Source of the DNA: IMCC45349 sp047219225
GTDB taxonomy: Bacteria; Bacteroidota; Bacteroidia; Flavobacteriales; Flavobacteriaceae
NCBI RefSeq assembly: GCF_047219225.1
Contig: NZ_CP178208.1
Coordinates: forward strand, 1,922,001 to 1,986,000
Direction of reading: 5' to 3'
Length of the DNA stretch: 64,000 nucleotides
The position numbers were made by a program, and so were the translations under genes. Under the pieces are notes generated by a model. The model did no database searches and was not told the DNA's origin. It saw only the letters and a program-made list of their open reading frames with translations. Shown here in pieces: positions 18,599 through 27,480 of the stretch. Position 1 is the first letter of the stretch, and the number at the start of each line of letters is the position of its first letter.

Positions 18599-19282
18599 AT
18601 GAATCACATCTTTTATGCTATTCGAGACAATCTTTTAAGGTCATATATTTATTACATTCCTGATAGTCTTTTTGAGAACATTAATAAAACAGCCTATAAG
18701 AATCTAATCAAAAAGACCGATTTAAATAAAGTAAGTTATTTTGATGAAGATAGAATTGGTTCTACAAATCTTAGTAATATAAACACTATTGACTTTGTTA
18801 CTAAATCAAAATACTTACAGGAGAATATACTGCAATTATTTAAAGCAAAAGAAACAATAAATGCTATAGAATTTCAATTTGTTTTAGACGCCTATAAAGA
18901 ACATCTAGGTATCCATACATTTCTTACTGAACAAATGGCTAAACATTTGAAAACTTATATAAAAAATGTTACACCAACCATAGAAAATCTTTTTCAAAAA
19001 CAAGCCCAAGATTTTGCTAAACATTTTCAGCAAATGACAGTGCATTTTGGAGCGATAGAAAAGCCTCAGTTTTCAGACAAGAATATAGTTGAGCGATTCA
19101 AAGAAAAGTTCTCTCAACCACTTGCCGAAAAATTAGAGTTTCCAAAAATCAACACAGTTGACACACCAATTATAAAAAAAGAAAAGAAACCGAGAAAAAA
19201 ACAACCTATTATCACAAATGAAGAAGCTGATAATTTTTTATTAGAAACTGTCTTTAATGTAGATTTTAGTAAAGTCAAATAA
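18599..19282 (+). CDS. Island protein of unknown function next to the integrase
   Basis: The 227-aa soluble protein lies 12 nt after the integrase stop, so they are likely co-transcribed. No membrane segment or signal peptide is visible. It is rich in Lys, Asn and Phe, has a helical middle (about residues 85-165) and a basic stretch KKEKKPRKKQP near residues 193-203 that could contact DNA. It ends directly before the iteron-like block at 19288-19450. By context it might be an accessory recombination, replication or maintenance factor. I do not recognise a family. Confidence 0.65.
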   Translation: MNHIFYAIRDNLLRSYIYYIPDSLFENINKTAYKNLIKKTDLNKVSYFDEDRIGSTNLSNINTIDFVTKSKYLQENILQLFKAKETINAIEFQFVLDAYKEHLGIHTFLTEQMAKHLKTYIKNVTPTIENLFQKQAQDFAKHFQQMTVHFGAIEKPQFSDKNIVERFKEKFSQPLAEKLEFPKINTVDTPIIKKEKKPRKKQPIITNEEADNFLLETVFNVDFSKVK

Positions 19283-19287
19283 AAATG

Positions 19288-19450
19288 TGACTACACTTGT
19301 AGTCAAAAATCGAACCGTTGCAAGGGTAGTTTGAACCGTTGCAACCATAAAAATGAACTGTTGATTTTAGTTTTTGAACCGTTGCACTTAATATAACGAA
19401 CCGTTGCTGGAGACTACAACTGTAGTCTATTTGACTACTATTGTAGTCAA
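19288..19450. repeat. Five iteron-like repeats framed by three palindromes
   Basis: GAACCGTTGCA-type repeats start at 19312, 19333, 19355 (variant GAACTGTTGA), 19376 and 19398, that is every 21-22 bp, two helical turns. Three copies of the palindrome GACTAC-N4-GTAGTC lie at 19288-19305, 19411-19428 and 19431-19450, outside the iterons. Phased direct repeats with flanking palindromes are typical of replication origins or partition and copy-control loci. They could also be a regulatory site for the island. The iteron complement TGCAACGGTTC resembles the CAACGGTT start of the attC-like sites. Confidence 0.8.
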
Positions 19451-19560
19451 ATTTCTTACCGAAAACGGATTTTTTTCAGTTGACTGTTTTTGAAACTGGT
19501 TTCTTAAAATTCTAAAAAAATCGAAAAATTAAACTAGGTTTTAATTTGGAGATAAAAATT
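19451..19560. other. AT-rich segment without gene
   Basis: Between the iteron block and the truncated last attC-like site. It holds no ORF and no left half of an attC-like site. I see no other signal. Confidence 0.6.
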
Positions 19561-19593
19561 CAGCTGCAATGAGCTATACACGTTGTTGTACGC
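19561..19593 (-). repeat. Truncated attC-like site at the distal end of the array
   Basis: Only the right half is present: GCAATGAGCTATACACG, then GTT and the arm GTTGTACGC. The matching left half is not found upstream. The arm pairs with GCGTACAAC at 20581, closing cassette 29. Confidence 0.8.
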
Positions 19594-19597
19594 AGTT

Positions 19598-20566
19598 TTA
19601 ATTTACTTGTCTATAATGTTCCTCTATTTCGGATTCAGATAAATTCAGAAATCGAGCAGCATTGTTATAATAAATATCTCTTTTTTGCTTTTCAGTTAGC
19701 CATTCCAAACCATAGATTATTTCAATGTTCTTTCTTACCGTTCCAAAATAGTCAGACGCAAACATTAATCTGTCTCCAAGTCCTTCATTAAATAATTGTT
19801 TTACTTTCGGTTCCCAAACCTTTTTTGGGGCAAACATACTCACAGCAGAAATTTCACAATAGATTTGCGGGTATAATTTCATAAGCTCTAATGACTGTTC
19901 TGAATATCCTCCTCCATAATGCATTAGGTAAATTTTTAAATTTGGATGTTTTTCTAAAATAGGTTTAAGTAATTCAGGATTTGCGTAATCTGGATTATAA
20001 TTAGGTCTTTCATCCTTGTTTATTCTTTCTGGTCTTGGTCCAGTGTCTGCATGAATTCCTACAGGAATATTAAATTCTTCAGCAATCTTCCAGTAAGGCT
20101 CTAATCTTTTATCGGTTGGTGGAATACCATAATAGTTAAACATTGATTCTCCGAGACTTTTGAAGTTCCCTGTTTTGTAAATTTCTCGCAATTCAGTTTC
20201 ATTAAAAAATTCTTTATCACAAGGCTCATCTTGTTTTACAGTTTCCATGCAAGGAAAAACCAATCCTCCCCAAAAAAGACTATCAGTTTCTACATACATT
20301 TTGGCATATTTCAATGTTCCGCCACCAACTGCTAATACTACATTGTTCTTTTTGTAATTTTCAATAATCCAATCTATTCTAGCGCTATCAATGTCTACTT
20401 TACGTTGATTGTAAGTTTCATTATCATCAAACCCTTTTGTAATGTGGAAATGCATATCAATAATAGGTTGATTCTTTAAAAACTCATCGACATCTTCTTG
20501 AGCGAAAACAGCAGAAGTCGATATAGCCAAAAAGAAGATTACTATTATTGAAAATCGATTTTTCAT
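19598..20566 (-). CDS. Cassette 29: secreted amidohydrolase-family protein
   Basis: The 322-aa protein has a signal peptide (residues 1-22, VFA-Q). The metal-dependent hydrolase fold (amidohydrolase-2 type) shows HxH at H39/H41 in IIDMHFHIT, a GIHADTG motif and a late FASDYFG aspartate. It is probably periplasmic; the substrate is unknown. It is the only gene of the distal cassette, with arms GTTGTACGC / GCGTACAAC. Confidence 0.85.
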   Translation of the reverse strand: MKNRFSIIVIFFLAISTSAVFAQEDVDEFLKNQPIIDMHFHITKGFDDNETYNQRKVDIDSARIDWIIENYKKNNVVLAVGGGTLKYAKMYVETDSLFWGGLVFPCMETVKQDEPCDKEFFNETELREIYKTGNFKSLGESMFNYYGIPPTDKRLEPYWKIAEEFNIPVGIHADTGPRPERINKDERPNYNPDYANPELLKPILEKHPNLKIYLMHYGGGYSEQSLELMKLYPQIYCEISAVSMFAPKKVWEPKVKQLFNEGLGDRLMFASDYFGTVRKNIEIIYGLEWLTEKQKRDIYYNNAARFLNLSESEIEEHYRQVN

Positions 20567-20580
20567 GTTTTTGTCAAATT

Positions 20581-20714
20581 GCGTACAACGGTCTCGTGTA
20601 AGAATAGTAGCGGATATAAGTACTAACTTTTTTGATTATAACAGACCTTTTTTGTATTTACCTTGTTTCGTTTTTACGATTAAATCGCTATTATTTTTAT
20701 ACATTGTTGTACGC
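20581..20714 (-). repeat. attC-like site between cassettes 28 and 29
   Basis: Left arm GCGTACAAC, right arm GTTGTACGC. Stem TAGTAGCG / CGCTATTATTTTTATACA, of the subfamily also seen at 41372. Both neighbouring cassettes use the same arm sequence. Confidence 0.85.
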
Positions 20715-20995
20715 TGGCTAATTTACCTAATATAATTCTATTGAATGTATAGAGCTTGTCCAATAAATTTCCTTTGTTTTAAATATTAATGTAAAAATGG
20801 GTTGAGTTTCTGTAATGTGTATAAATAATTTTATTAATTATTTAAAACGACAGTATTTCTATTTATAGAAAGTATCAATACTTCGTATTTGTGAATATAC
20901 TTTATAGAACAAAATGAAACAACTGTCAAAAACCTTATTACCTGCTTACTAAAAGACTTAATTATTATTAATAAATAACAAAATAGATTAATGAT
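20715..20995. other. Gene-free 3' tail of cassette 28
   Basis: AT-rich, 280 bp, between the attC-like site and the stop of the first amidohydrolase gene. I see no ORF, terminator or attC remnant. Confidence 0.6.
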
Positions 20996-22429
20996 TTACT
21001 TTTCAATTATTAAATTTCCCACATATCTTATTGCAGATACTATTAAATTCTTTCTGTTTTTTGCTCTTAAATTGAATGAGTTAAGTTTATCTCGGTTCAA
21101 TTTTTTTCCTTTTATAAATATTGTCGATGGTTTAGAAAGTGCAGATAAATCCTCTAATGGATTTATGTCTAAAACTAATAGATTAGCCACTTTTCCTTCT
21201 TCAATTGTGCCTAATGATTCAAAATACGAATGTGTTTTACTTGGATTAACTGTAGCTGTTCTTAAAACTTCGTAATTGGAAAGTCCAGCTTCTTTATAAA
21301 GTTGCAATTCATTATGAATTGAAAACCCAGGTACTGTAACACCTATTCCTGCATCTGTACCACAAATTATATTAACATCAGCTTTATGAAGTGATTCTAC
21401 TATTTTTAAATGAAATTTATGCTGTTCTTCAATCCTATTAATTGCTAATGAATCGTTATTTTTTGTATCATACCACCTTTCAAATTGCATTTCACTATCG
21501 ACTTTTTTAATAAGTGGATTCATATACATTACAGGTTCTGACTCTAAAATAGAATCGTTTAACATCATATTGTGAATGTTTTTAAACACAATTAATGTTG
21601 GACTATAACTTGTATGCTTTGATTGTGAAATCGTATCAATTATAGTTTTTAGTTTTAAAGTATCTAAATCAAACTTTAATGCTTGCTGTACAATTTCTTC
21701 AGCGTGTTCAATAGATTTTATTTGTGGGTTTAAGTGATATGAAAAGGGTACTTTTTGCGATGGATGCGCTACAATATCTATATCACTCTTATTTGCTTGT
21801 TCAATTACAGCATCAAATATTTCTTTATCTAATCCATAATAGGTTTTAATTAAATCATAACCTCGTTCTTTGTATGAAATTATTTTTTCTTTTGCCTCTT
21901 CAGGGTTTAACAGATTTAAATTATCATCTCCTATAAACTCTGGACCTGTTAATTTTGGACCAGTGGTTATTATTATTGGTGCATATATTTTACCGTTATT
22001 GGCATCTTTTTTTATTCTTAAATGCATTGGCATACCCCATAAATTTCTAACTGCAGTAACACCATTTGATAAATAAAGTCCCAGTTCGTACCTATCCCAG
22101 ATGTGTACGTGCATATCGATTAAACCGGGTGTTAAAAATTTATTTTGACCATCTATAATTTCCACATTATCAATTTGAATAGTATCTGCTATTCTATTTA
22201 TAATACCATCCTTAATTAGCACCATATTATTTTTTAAAATGGTGTCTTTATGCATTGGTATTACATTGATATTAGTGATTAAATAAGTGTCTTTAGAATC
22301 AATTGAATTTTTATTAATCTTTAAATAATTTGTTTTGTAAGAATCTATCCATATTGTTACTACCAACACTAATACAATTAATATCAAGAGAGTTAAAATA
22401 ATTTTTAATAGACGTTTTATTGTTTTCAT
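20996..22429 (-). CDS. Cassette 28: membrane-anchored amidohydrolase (imidazolonepropionase-like)
   Basis: The 477-aa protein has an N-terminal transmembrane anchor (about residues 8-30), then an amidohydrolase-1 family domain. Metal motifs are HxH in GLIDMHVHIWD, a mid-domain histidine in DIVAHPSQ, HAEE, and a late aspartate in ICGTDAGIG. The C-terminus has the family ending GTIEEGKVANLLVLDINPL. It is probably periplasmic, anchored to the inner membrane. It is the last gene of the 10-kb cassette and lies 24 nt after the GNAT gene. Confidence 0.87.
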   Translation of the reverse strand: MKTIKRLLKIILTLLILIVLVLVVTIWIDSYKTNYLKINKNSIDSKDTYLITNINVIPMHKDTILKNNMVLIKDGIINRIADTIQIDNVEIIDGQNKFLTPGLIDMHVHIWDRYELGLYLSNGVTAVRNLWGMPMHLRIKKDANNGKIYAPIIITTGPKLTGPEFIGDDNLNLLNPEEAKEKIISYKERGYDLIKTYYGLDKEIFDAVIEQANKSDIDIVAHPSQKVPFSYHLNPQIKSIEHAEEIVQQALKFDLDTLKLKTIIDTISQSKHTSYSPTLIVFKNIHNMMLNDSILESEPVMYMNPLIKKVDSEMQFERWYDTKNNDSLAINRIEEQHKFHLKIVESLHKADVNIICGTDAGIGVTVPGFSIHNELQLYKEAGLSNYEVLRTATVNPSKTHSYFESLGTIEEGKVANLLVLDINPLEDLSALSKPSTIFIKGKKLNRDKLNSFNLRAKNRKNLIVSAIRYVGNLIIEK

Positions 22430-22453
22430 AATTACTATGGATTAGATATTATA

Positions 22454-23173
22454 CTAAATTGATTTTAATTTAAAAGAATTTAAATAGCCTCTGTTTGTAA
22501 AACCATATTTTCGGTATATGGGTGCGCCGAATTTAGAGGCTACTAAATGAATTTCTTTACTATGATTTTTAAGTGCATTTGCTAACAGATGTTCCGTCAT
22601 TTCCTTACCAATACCTAAACCTCTCATTTGCTTTTTAGCTCCAATCATATGTAAACCTGAATCTCCGTTTTTATCCAAGTATAGTATGCCGCAACTTACA
22701 AATTGTGCTTTGTGCTGCCCTATAAATAATTGGGTATTTGTATCTTCTAATAAATGAACTAAAACTGTAGGGTGAATGTTATAACTAAAAGCGTTTGAAG
22801 CAATGCTTGAAAATTTATCAATTCCATTCTCATCTTCTACTCTTATAATATTAGCGCTCTCTTTAAAAACCATATTAGACGATACTTTAACTGACATACC
22901 TTCTACTACAGATGTCATATTAAAGTGATTTTCAATTAGTACTTGATTGATTATATCATCTGCATCTAAAGCAATAGCATTGGGTATGTTATTTTTCAAA
23001 ATTTCTGTTTTCAGTTTGGTAATACTGTTGTTCTGAATATTAAATGTTTTTGAAGGCCAACTACCTCGTTTTGGCAAGAGTGTGGTATATCCATCATATT
23101 GATGGATATAACCACCTACCTTACCTAAATTTGCCCAAAACTCAAATTGATGTTCTATTGGTCTTGATTCCAT
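22454..23173 (-). CDS. Cassette 28: GNAT-family N-acetyltransferase
   Basis: The 239-aa protein has a C-terminal GNAT core with the acetyl-CoA loop QMRGLGIGKEMTEHLL (about residues 183-198) and the final KFGAPIYRKYGF segment. The N-terminal half is divergent. It lies 2 nt downstream of the FMN reductase gene, so the two are translationally coupled. Substrate unknown. Confidence 0.85.
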   Translation of the reverse strand: MESRPIEHQFEFWANLGKVGGYIHQYDGYTTLLPKRGSWPSKTFNIQNNSITKLKTEILKNNIPNAIALDADDIINQVLIENHFNMTSVVEGMSVKVSSNMVFKESANIIRVEDENGIDKFSSIASNAFSYNIHPTVLVHLLEDTNTQLFIGQHKAQFVSCGILYLDKNGDSGLHMIGAKKQMRGLGIGKEMTEHLLANALKNHSKEIHLVASKFGAPIYRKYGFTNRGYLNSFKLKSI

Positions 23174-23175
23174 AA

Positions 23176-24132
23176 TTATACTAATTGAATAGATGATGCC
23201 TCAATTAATGCAGCAGAATCTTCGTAGAATCGATATTCTTTAATCATCTCATCTTCGATTACACATAATTGTACCCAGTTACTATTAAATAACTTTCCTG
23301 AACTTTTTACAAGGTGTGAAAACTTACCTTTGGCTATAACCAAGTTTCCTTCAGCTTCAACTACAGTATCTACAGTAAACTCTTTAGTTTCAAAAAGTGA
23401 TACGATATTTTTCAAAAACTGTTTTGCTTCTTCGCGTGTGCGGTATATACCGTGTAATTGCTCGGTAGAACGTTCTTCTTCTTTAACACTTACTATATAG
23501 GTGTTTGGATGAAAAACAGTAAGTACTTCATCTAAATTGCCACTTGTAAACGCATTGAAATAAGATTCTACAACTTCTTTATTAGTTTTCATTGCTTTTG
23601 TATCGTTACTAATAAAAACGTTAAATGCTTTATCAAGTTTTTTAAACTCTATATCATTTGTAATTCTTTTAGTGTTTACATCAAAGTTACTTTCAAAACT
23701 ACCTAAAGAATACGTTGCTTTTAATTTTCCACCCCATAAAGGAACTAATTTAGCTAATAGACCTAAATGTGTTCTTGCGCCTGTTGCACCAGGTGATGTA
23801 CTTAACAATAGTACAGGTTTGTTATCAAAGAATTTTTGAGTGATTACCGATAGCCAATCTATCGTATTTTTCAAAAAAGCTGATGGTAAACCATTATGTT
23901 CTGGTGATGCTATTATAAATCCTTCACTCTCCTGAAAAATCTTATACAGTTCTAAAATACTATCAGGTATGGCATTTGACTGTATTTCTTGAGAGTAAAT
24001 AGGTGCATCAAATTTCTTTAAATCTATAAATCGAATATCATATTCAGGATACTTGCTAATTACAGATTGTACTAATTTCTCGTTAATCGAATCTGGATTA
24101 TTACTTCCAGAGAATGCTAAAATGTTTTTCAT
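23176..24132 (-). CDS. Cassette 28: NAD(P)H-dependent FMN reductase fused to a SnoaL-like domain
   Basis: The 318-aa protein has two domains. Residues 1 to about 170 form a flavodoxin-like NADPH-FMN reductase (AFSGSNNPDSINEKL, ASPEHNGLPSAFLKNTIDWLS, TSPGATGARTHLG). Residues about 180-318 form a SnoaL/NTF2-like domain (VVESYFNAFTSGNLDEVLTVF...). The fusion suggests reduction of a quinone or small electrophile bound or processed by the NTF2 part. A single-domain reductase homologue is in cassette 27 (32391). Confidence 0.85.
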   Translation of the reverse strand: MKNILAFSGSNNPDSINEKLVQSVISKYPEYDIRFIDLKKFDAPIYSQEIQSNAIPDSILELYKIFQESEGFIIASPEHNGLPSAFLKNTIDWLSVITQKFFDNKPVLLLSTSPGATGARTHLGLLAKLVPLWGGKLKATYSLGSFESNFDVNTKRITNDIEFKKLDKAFNVFISNDTKAMKTNKEVVESYFNAFTSGNLDEVLTVFHPNTYIVSVKEEERSTEQLHGIYRTREEAKQFLKNIVSLFETKEFTVDTVVEAEGNLVIAKGKFSHLVKSSGKLFNSNWVQLCVIEDEMIKEYRFYEDSAALIEASSIQLV

Positions 24133-24199
24133 GATTATTCTTGTTTTAAGTATTGTTTTTAAATTATAGACAGCTTAAGCTACTAGAAGAATTTAGGGG

Positions 24200-24610
24200 T
24201 TATCTTAACTCTAGCGCACTTAATTTTTCTCCATCTATTGGCATATCGTATTGTATCCATTCATTGCTTAAATGAAAGTCTACGGAATCTAATTTGCCTG
24301 GACCTAGATTTTTATACGAATGAGGTATGTTTGCAGGTCCAATAACTAAATCCCCTTTTTCAGCCACAAATTTTGAATCTCCAACTGTAAATTCGGCACG
24401 TCCTTCTAGAATATGAAATATCTCGTCATATGGATGTACATGTAGATTAGGACCCTCCCCAATATTTTCCGTACTATAACGAATCACTACAAAATCTAAT
24501 CCATATGGAAACCCTTCTTGAACTCCTTTAGGCAATTTCGTATTCTTTAACCACTTACCTCCTGTAATGTGAACAGGTTCTATTCTTGATTTTTTAACTG
24601 TTTTGTTCAT
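24200..24610 (-). CDS. Cassette 28: cupin-domain protein
   Basis: The 136-aa single-domain cupin has the two conserved motifs: motif 1 LHVHPYDEIFHILEGRAEF (metal-binding His/His/Glu) and motif 2 GDLVIGPANIPHSYKNLG (His). It is probably a small-molecule-binding or dioxygenase-like protein. It lies between the FMN reductase and quinone reductase genes of the same operon. Confidence 0.85.
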   Translation of the reverse strand: MNKTVKKSRIEPVHITGGKWLKNTKLPKGVQEGFPYGLDFVVIRYSTENIGEGPNLHVHPYDEIFHILEGRAEFTVGDSKFVAEKGDLVIGPANIPHSYKNLGPGKLDSVDFHLSNEWIQYDMPIDGEKLSALELR

Positions 24611-24632
24611 GTTGTTTGATTTATGTTAAACT

Positions 24633-25211
24633 TCATTTTAATTGCTCTCCAAGTTCTCCGATTTTATAGAGCCATTTTTTACGTTGCTCCAAAGAAGAGC
24701 TTTTGACAGGGGCCAAATAGGTAGTTTTTACGGGCTTAATACCGCAAAACTCTAATACCCCTTTTTTCATATGATTAATAACTGGTTTCTTCATAACCAA
24801 GCTATGATACCAGCTTACTGTATCTGATGTTATAACCATTCTTGAAGTTTTTCCTTTTAGTAATTTATTTGGAAATACTTTTCCTTTTTGATATTTGAAT
24901 GTTACACCTGGTAAGAATGTTCTATCTATAAATCCTTTTAATAATGCTGGTGTACCATACCACCACATCGGGAAAAACCAAACGATATGGTCTGCAACCT
25001 TAATTTTAGCAATAGACTCTTCTAAATCTGGTTCTAAAGGATACGGAATGCGATACCCGTATTTTAAGTTAGGGTCAAACTTTAAATCTATTAAGTTTAT
25101 CGTTTCTACTTTAGCACCTGCCATAATTGCGCCTTTAGTATAACTTTCTGACAAGGCCCAGTTGAAACTTTCTTTGTCTGGATGACCATTGATTATTAGT
25201 ATATTTTTCAT
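24633..25211 (-). CDS. Cassette 28: NAD(P)H dehydrogenase (quinone), flavodoxin fold
   Basis: The 192-aa protein has the DT-diaphorase/MdaB/KefF type of flavodoxin-like fold: IINGHPDKESFNWALSESY at the start and the FPMWWYGTPALLKGFIDR motif (about residues 79-96). Two-electron reduction of quinones is the likely role. It lies 10 nt after the medium-chain dehydrogenase/reductase (MDR) gene upstream, in the same operon. Confidence 0.88.
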   Translation of the reverse strand: MKNILIINGHPDKESFNWALSESYTKGAIMAGAKVETINLIDLKFDPNLKYGYRIPYPLEPDLEESIAKIKVADHIVWFFPMWWYGTPALLKGFIDRTFLPGVTFKYQKGKVFPNKLLKGKTSRMVITSDTVSWYHSLVMKKPVINHMKKGVLEFCGIKPVKTTYLAPVKSSSLEQRKKWLYKIGELGEQLK

Positions 25212-25221
25212 TTTTGTAGTT

Positions 25222-26136
25222 TTAAATTATTATTGAAATATTTCCACGCTTTCTACTTGTATCAACATAAGCGTGTGCTTTTTGAATATCTTCTAAAGGG
25301 TAATTTTTATCTATAAATGGGCGGATTGCCTGATTTTCAACCATTCTTTTTACTTCTTCTAAAGACGCTTTACCTTCTTTAGTGAGCATTTTGGTTGTTA
25401 CATATTTACCGCCTTTGAAAAGGACAGTTTTTGCCTCTGCTTTACTTATTTTACCAACGGTATCAAAAACAATATCAAATGCTTTGTCTGTTTTTGTAAA
25501 ATCTTCATTTGTATAATCAATGACTGCATCTGCACCAAGTGTGGTTACCATTTCTATATTTCGACTACTACATACTCCTGTAACTTCTGCACCTAAAAAT
25601 TTTGCAATTTGGACAGCATAACTACCAACGCTTCCAGAAGCTCCATATATTAAAACTCTTTTGCCCTTATAAGTTTCTGCCTTTTTTAGTAAATACAATG
25701 CTGTCATTGCGCCTATTGGAAGGACAGCTGCCTGTTTAAAACCTACGTTAGTTGGTTTAAGTGCTAATGCTCCTTGTTTCCAAAATTCGGGTAATGCTAT
25801 AAATTCGGCATATGCACCCGTTTTAAGCATTGATGTAGTACCAAATACAGCATCCCCTATTTTAAATTTTGAAACTTTTAGTCCAGCATCAACAATAATT
25901 CCTGAAAACTCGTGGCCCAATATTTGTTTTTTAGGTCTAAATAATCCAAAAATTATTCTTGCAGGTAACCAAACTAATGGTGGAAAGTTTGACGCTCGAA
26001 GACGCACATCACCAGCAGTAACAGAAGTAGCTATTACTTTTACTAAAACTTCATTTGGCCTGACTATAGGTTTAGGTACATCTTTTAATTGAAGTACTTC
26101 TGGGCTGCCATATGTTTTATATACTACCGCTTTCAT
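25222..26136 (-). CDS. Cassette 28: NADPH:quinone reductase-like medium-chain dehydrogenase
   Basis: The 304-aa MDR-family protein has the opening MKAVVYKTYGSPEVLQL, an NADPH-binding motif YGASGSVGSYAVQIAKFLGA (about residues 163-182), and none of the structural-zinc cysteines of true alcohol dehydrogenases. It is probably a quinone or enone reductase. Its own promoter carries an operator with the same layout as that of the beta-lactamase-like gene (26170-26220), so it starts the second transcription unit of the cassette. Confidence 0.88.
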   Translation of the reverse strand: MKAVVYKTYGSPEVLQLKDVPKPIVRPNEVLVKVIATSVTAGDVRLRASNFPPLVWLPARIIFGLFRPKKQILGHEFSGIIVDAGLKVSKFKIGDAVFGTTSMLKTGAYAEFIALPEFWKQGALALKPTNVGFKQAAVLPIGAMTALYLLKKAETYKGKRVLIYGASGSVGSYAVQIAKFLGAEVTGVCSSRNIEMVTTLGADAVIDYTNEDFTKTDKAFDIVFDTVGKISKAEAKTVLFKGGKYVTTKMLTKEGKASLEEVKRMVENQAIRPFIDKNYPLEDIQKAHAYVDTSRKRGNISIII

Positions 26137-26169
26137 AACTCTTGGTTTTACTTTTAAAATTTTACTCTA

Positions 26170-26220
26170 CAAATGTCTTTTGTGTAGCGTTGCAAATCGT
26201 TCTGAATTACTTTTCCGAAC
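26170..26220 (-). promoter_or_regulatory. Activator-type promoter upstream of the quinone reductase operon
   Basis: Inverted repeat GTTCTGAA-N6-TTCCGAAC (26199-26220), 21 nt, then the -7-like GACATTTG (26177-26170, minus strand). The promoter at 28797-28847 has the same operator and the same 21-nt gap. No -33 element is evident, which fits activation by the AraC-type protein in the cassette. Confidence 0.65.
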
Positions 26221-26232
26221 TTCTTTTATCGC

Positions 26233-26580
26233 CTATATTTTTCGCATTAGGTAAATCCATATTATTCTGGAAATTCTTATATTAAAAGCAGATAAGAGTA
26301 ATAGTGTTAATCCTATCCAAAAGATTATTCTCATATCGTAAACCGACTCAAAAAATAATCTACCTAAAATGAATACTCCCACTGCTTCAGCTATACCGAG
26401 AGCATAACTCACATACATTGCACCAAAGAAAAAACCTGGTTCTCTCTCAAATTTATATCCGCATTTCTTACACTCTTTATTCATTTTATTTGAGAAAAAA
26501 TTAAAGTAGATATTCCTTTTACTGTAGAAATGTCCTTCATTACATTTGGGACATTTATGGTTTAAAATTTTATGTATCAT
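26233..26580 (-). CDS. Cassette 28: DUF983 membrane protein
   Basis: A 115-aa paralogue of the chromosomal DUF983 protein at 13621-14019: CPKCNEGHF and CKKCGYKF zinc-ribbon motifs, the EPGFFFGAMYVSYALG signature and two transmembrane segments. I use the ATG at 26580; a GTG lies one codon upstream. Function unknown. Confidence 0.82.
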   Translation of the reverse strand: MIHKILNHKCPKCNEGHFYSKRNIYFNFFSNKMNKECKKCGYKFEREPGFFFGAMYVSYALGIAEAVGVFILGRLFFESVYDMRIIFWIGLTLLLLSAFNIRISRIIWIYLMRKI

Positions 26581-26588
26581 CACATTAA

Positions 26589-27461
26589 TTATTTAGAATT
26601 TCGAGCTTCTATTAAATAGAAATCTTGAAGTTTATTTTTCCCATAGCGCATCGCTACATTATCATCTGCCATAAGTGTTAAAAAGAACTCTAAAGGACCA
26701 TAAGTACTAATTGAAGTAAATTTTCGCACAGTCCACAGCGTTAGCCTTCTTATCCAGTCTGGTAAGTGCAAAATTGACGGCACTTTACCTTGCGCGCTAA
26801 ATGCTAATTCTGCTATCTCATTATGTGTTAGAATGTCAGGACCACCAACAGAGATTTCTTTTACATCATCATCCACCAAATCCAAACACAATTTAGCAAG
26901 GTCTTCACCGTGAATTGGATTTAATAATTGTTCGCCATTACCAAAGAGGTATATCTTTCCTTTTTTAGCCATTTCTAAAAAGTCTTTCATATCAGAAAAG
27001 AAACCATTAGGGCGTATTACGGTGTACTCTAAACCTGATGTCTTTAATTTATCTACAAAGGCTTCCTTCGCCTCCAGAATTTTTAGATTTCTGTGCTTAT
27101 TACCATTTATTGCTGATATATATATAAATTTTCTAACACCAGCTTCTTTCGCTTCATTAAGCAGATTAAGATTTGCTCTGTAATCCACATCCATATAGGT
27201 TAATCCATCCTTTTGACGTGTTATGCCCACAGTAGAAATTACGGTGTCAACATTATTTAGAATACCTTTTAATGTATTAGTGTTTGTAACCTCCGCTTTT
27301 ACAATTTGTAACCTTGATGATTCAAGATGTTGTAGTTTTTCTGGACTACGTGCTATTAGTACTCCTTTTAGACCTCTATCGTTCATCGCACTCGCTATAT
27401 AGCCACCGAGATAGCCTGTTGCGCCTGCAAGAAGTATTGCTTTGTTATTATTAAGTATCAT
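26589..27461 (-). CDS. Cassette 28: NAD(P)-binding SDR / NmrA-like protein
   Basis: The 290-aa atypical SDR has the Rossmann motif LLAGATGYLGGYIASAM (GxxGxxG, about residues 11-26), then VISTVGITRQKDG and the family's YISAINGNKHRN segment. It resembles NAD(P)H-binding sugar-epimerase-like proteins annotated as NmrA or NAD-dependent epimerase. It lies 8 nt upstream of the DUF983 gene (which follows it) and 19 nt downstream of the beta-lactamase-like gene. Confidence 0.83.
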   Translation of the reverse strand: MILNNNKAILLAGATGYLGGYIASAMNDRGLKGVLIARSPEKLQHLESSRLQIVKAEVTNTNTLKGILNNVDTVISTVGITRQKDGLTYMDVDYRANLNLLNEAKEAGVRKFIYISAINGNKHRNLKILEAKEAFVDKLKTSGLEYTVIRPNGFFSDMKDFLEMAKKGKIYLFGNGEQLLNPIHGEDLAKLCLDLVDDDVKEISVGGPDILTHNEIAELAFSAQGKVPSILHLPDWIRRLTLWTVRKFTSISTYGPLEFFLTLMADDNVAMRYGKNKLQDFYLIEARNSK

Positions 27462-27480
27462 TTTAAATGGTATTAGTTGA

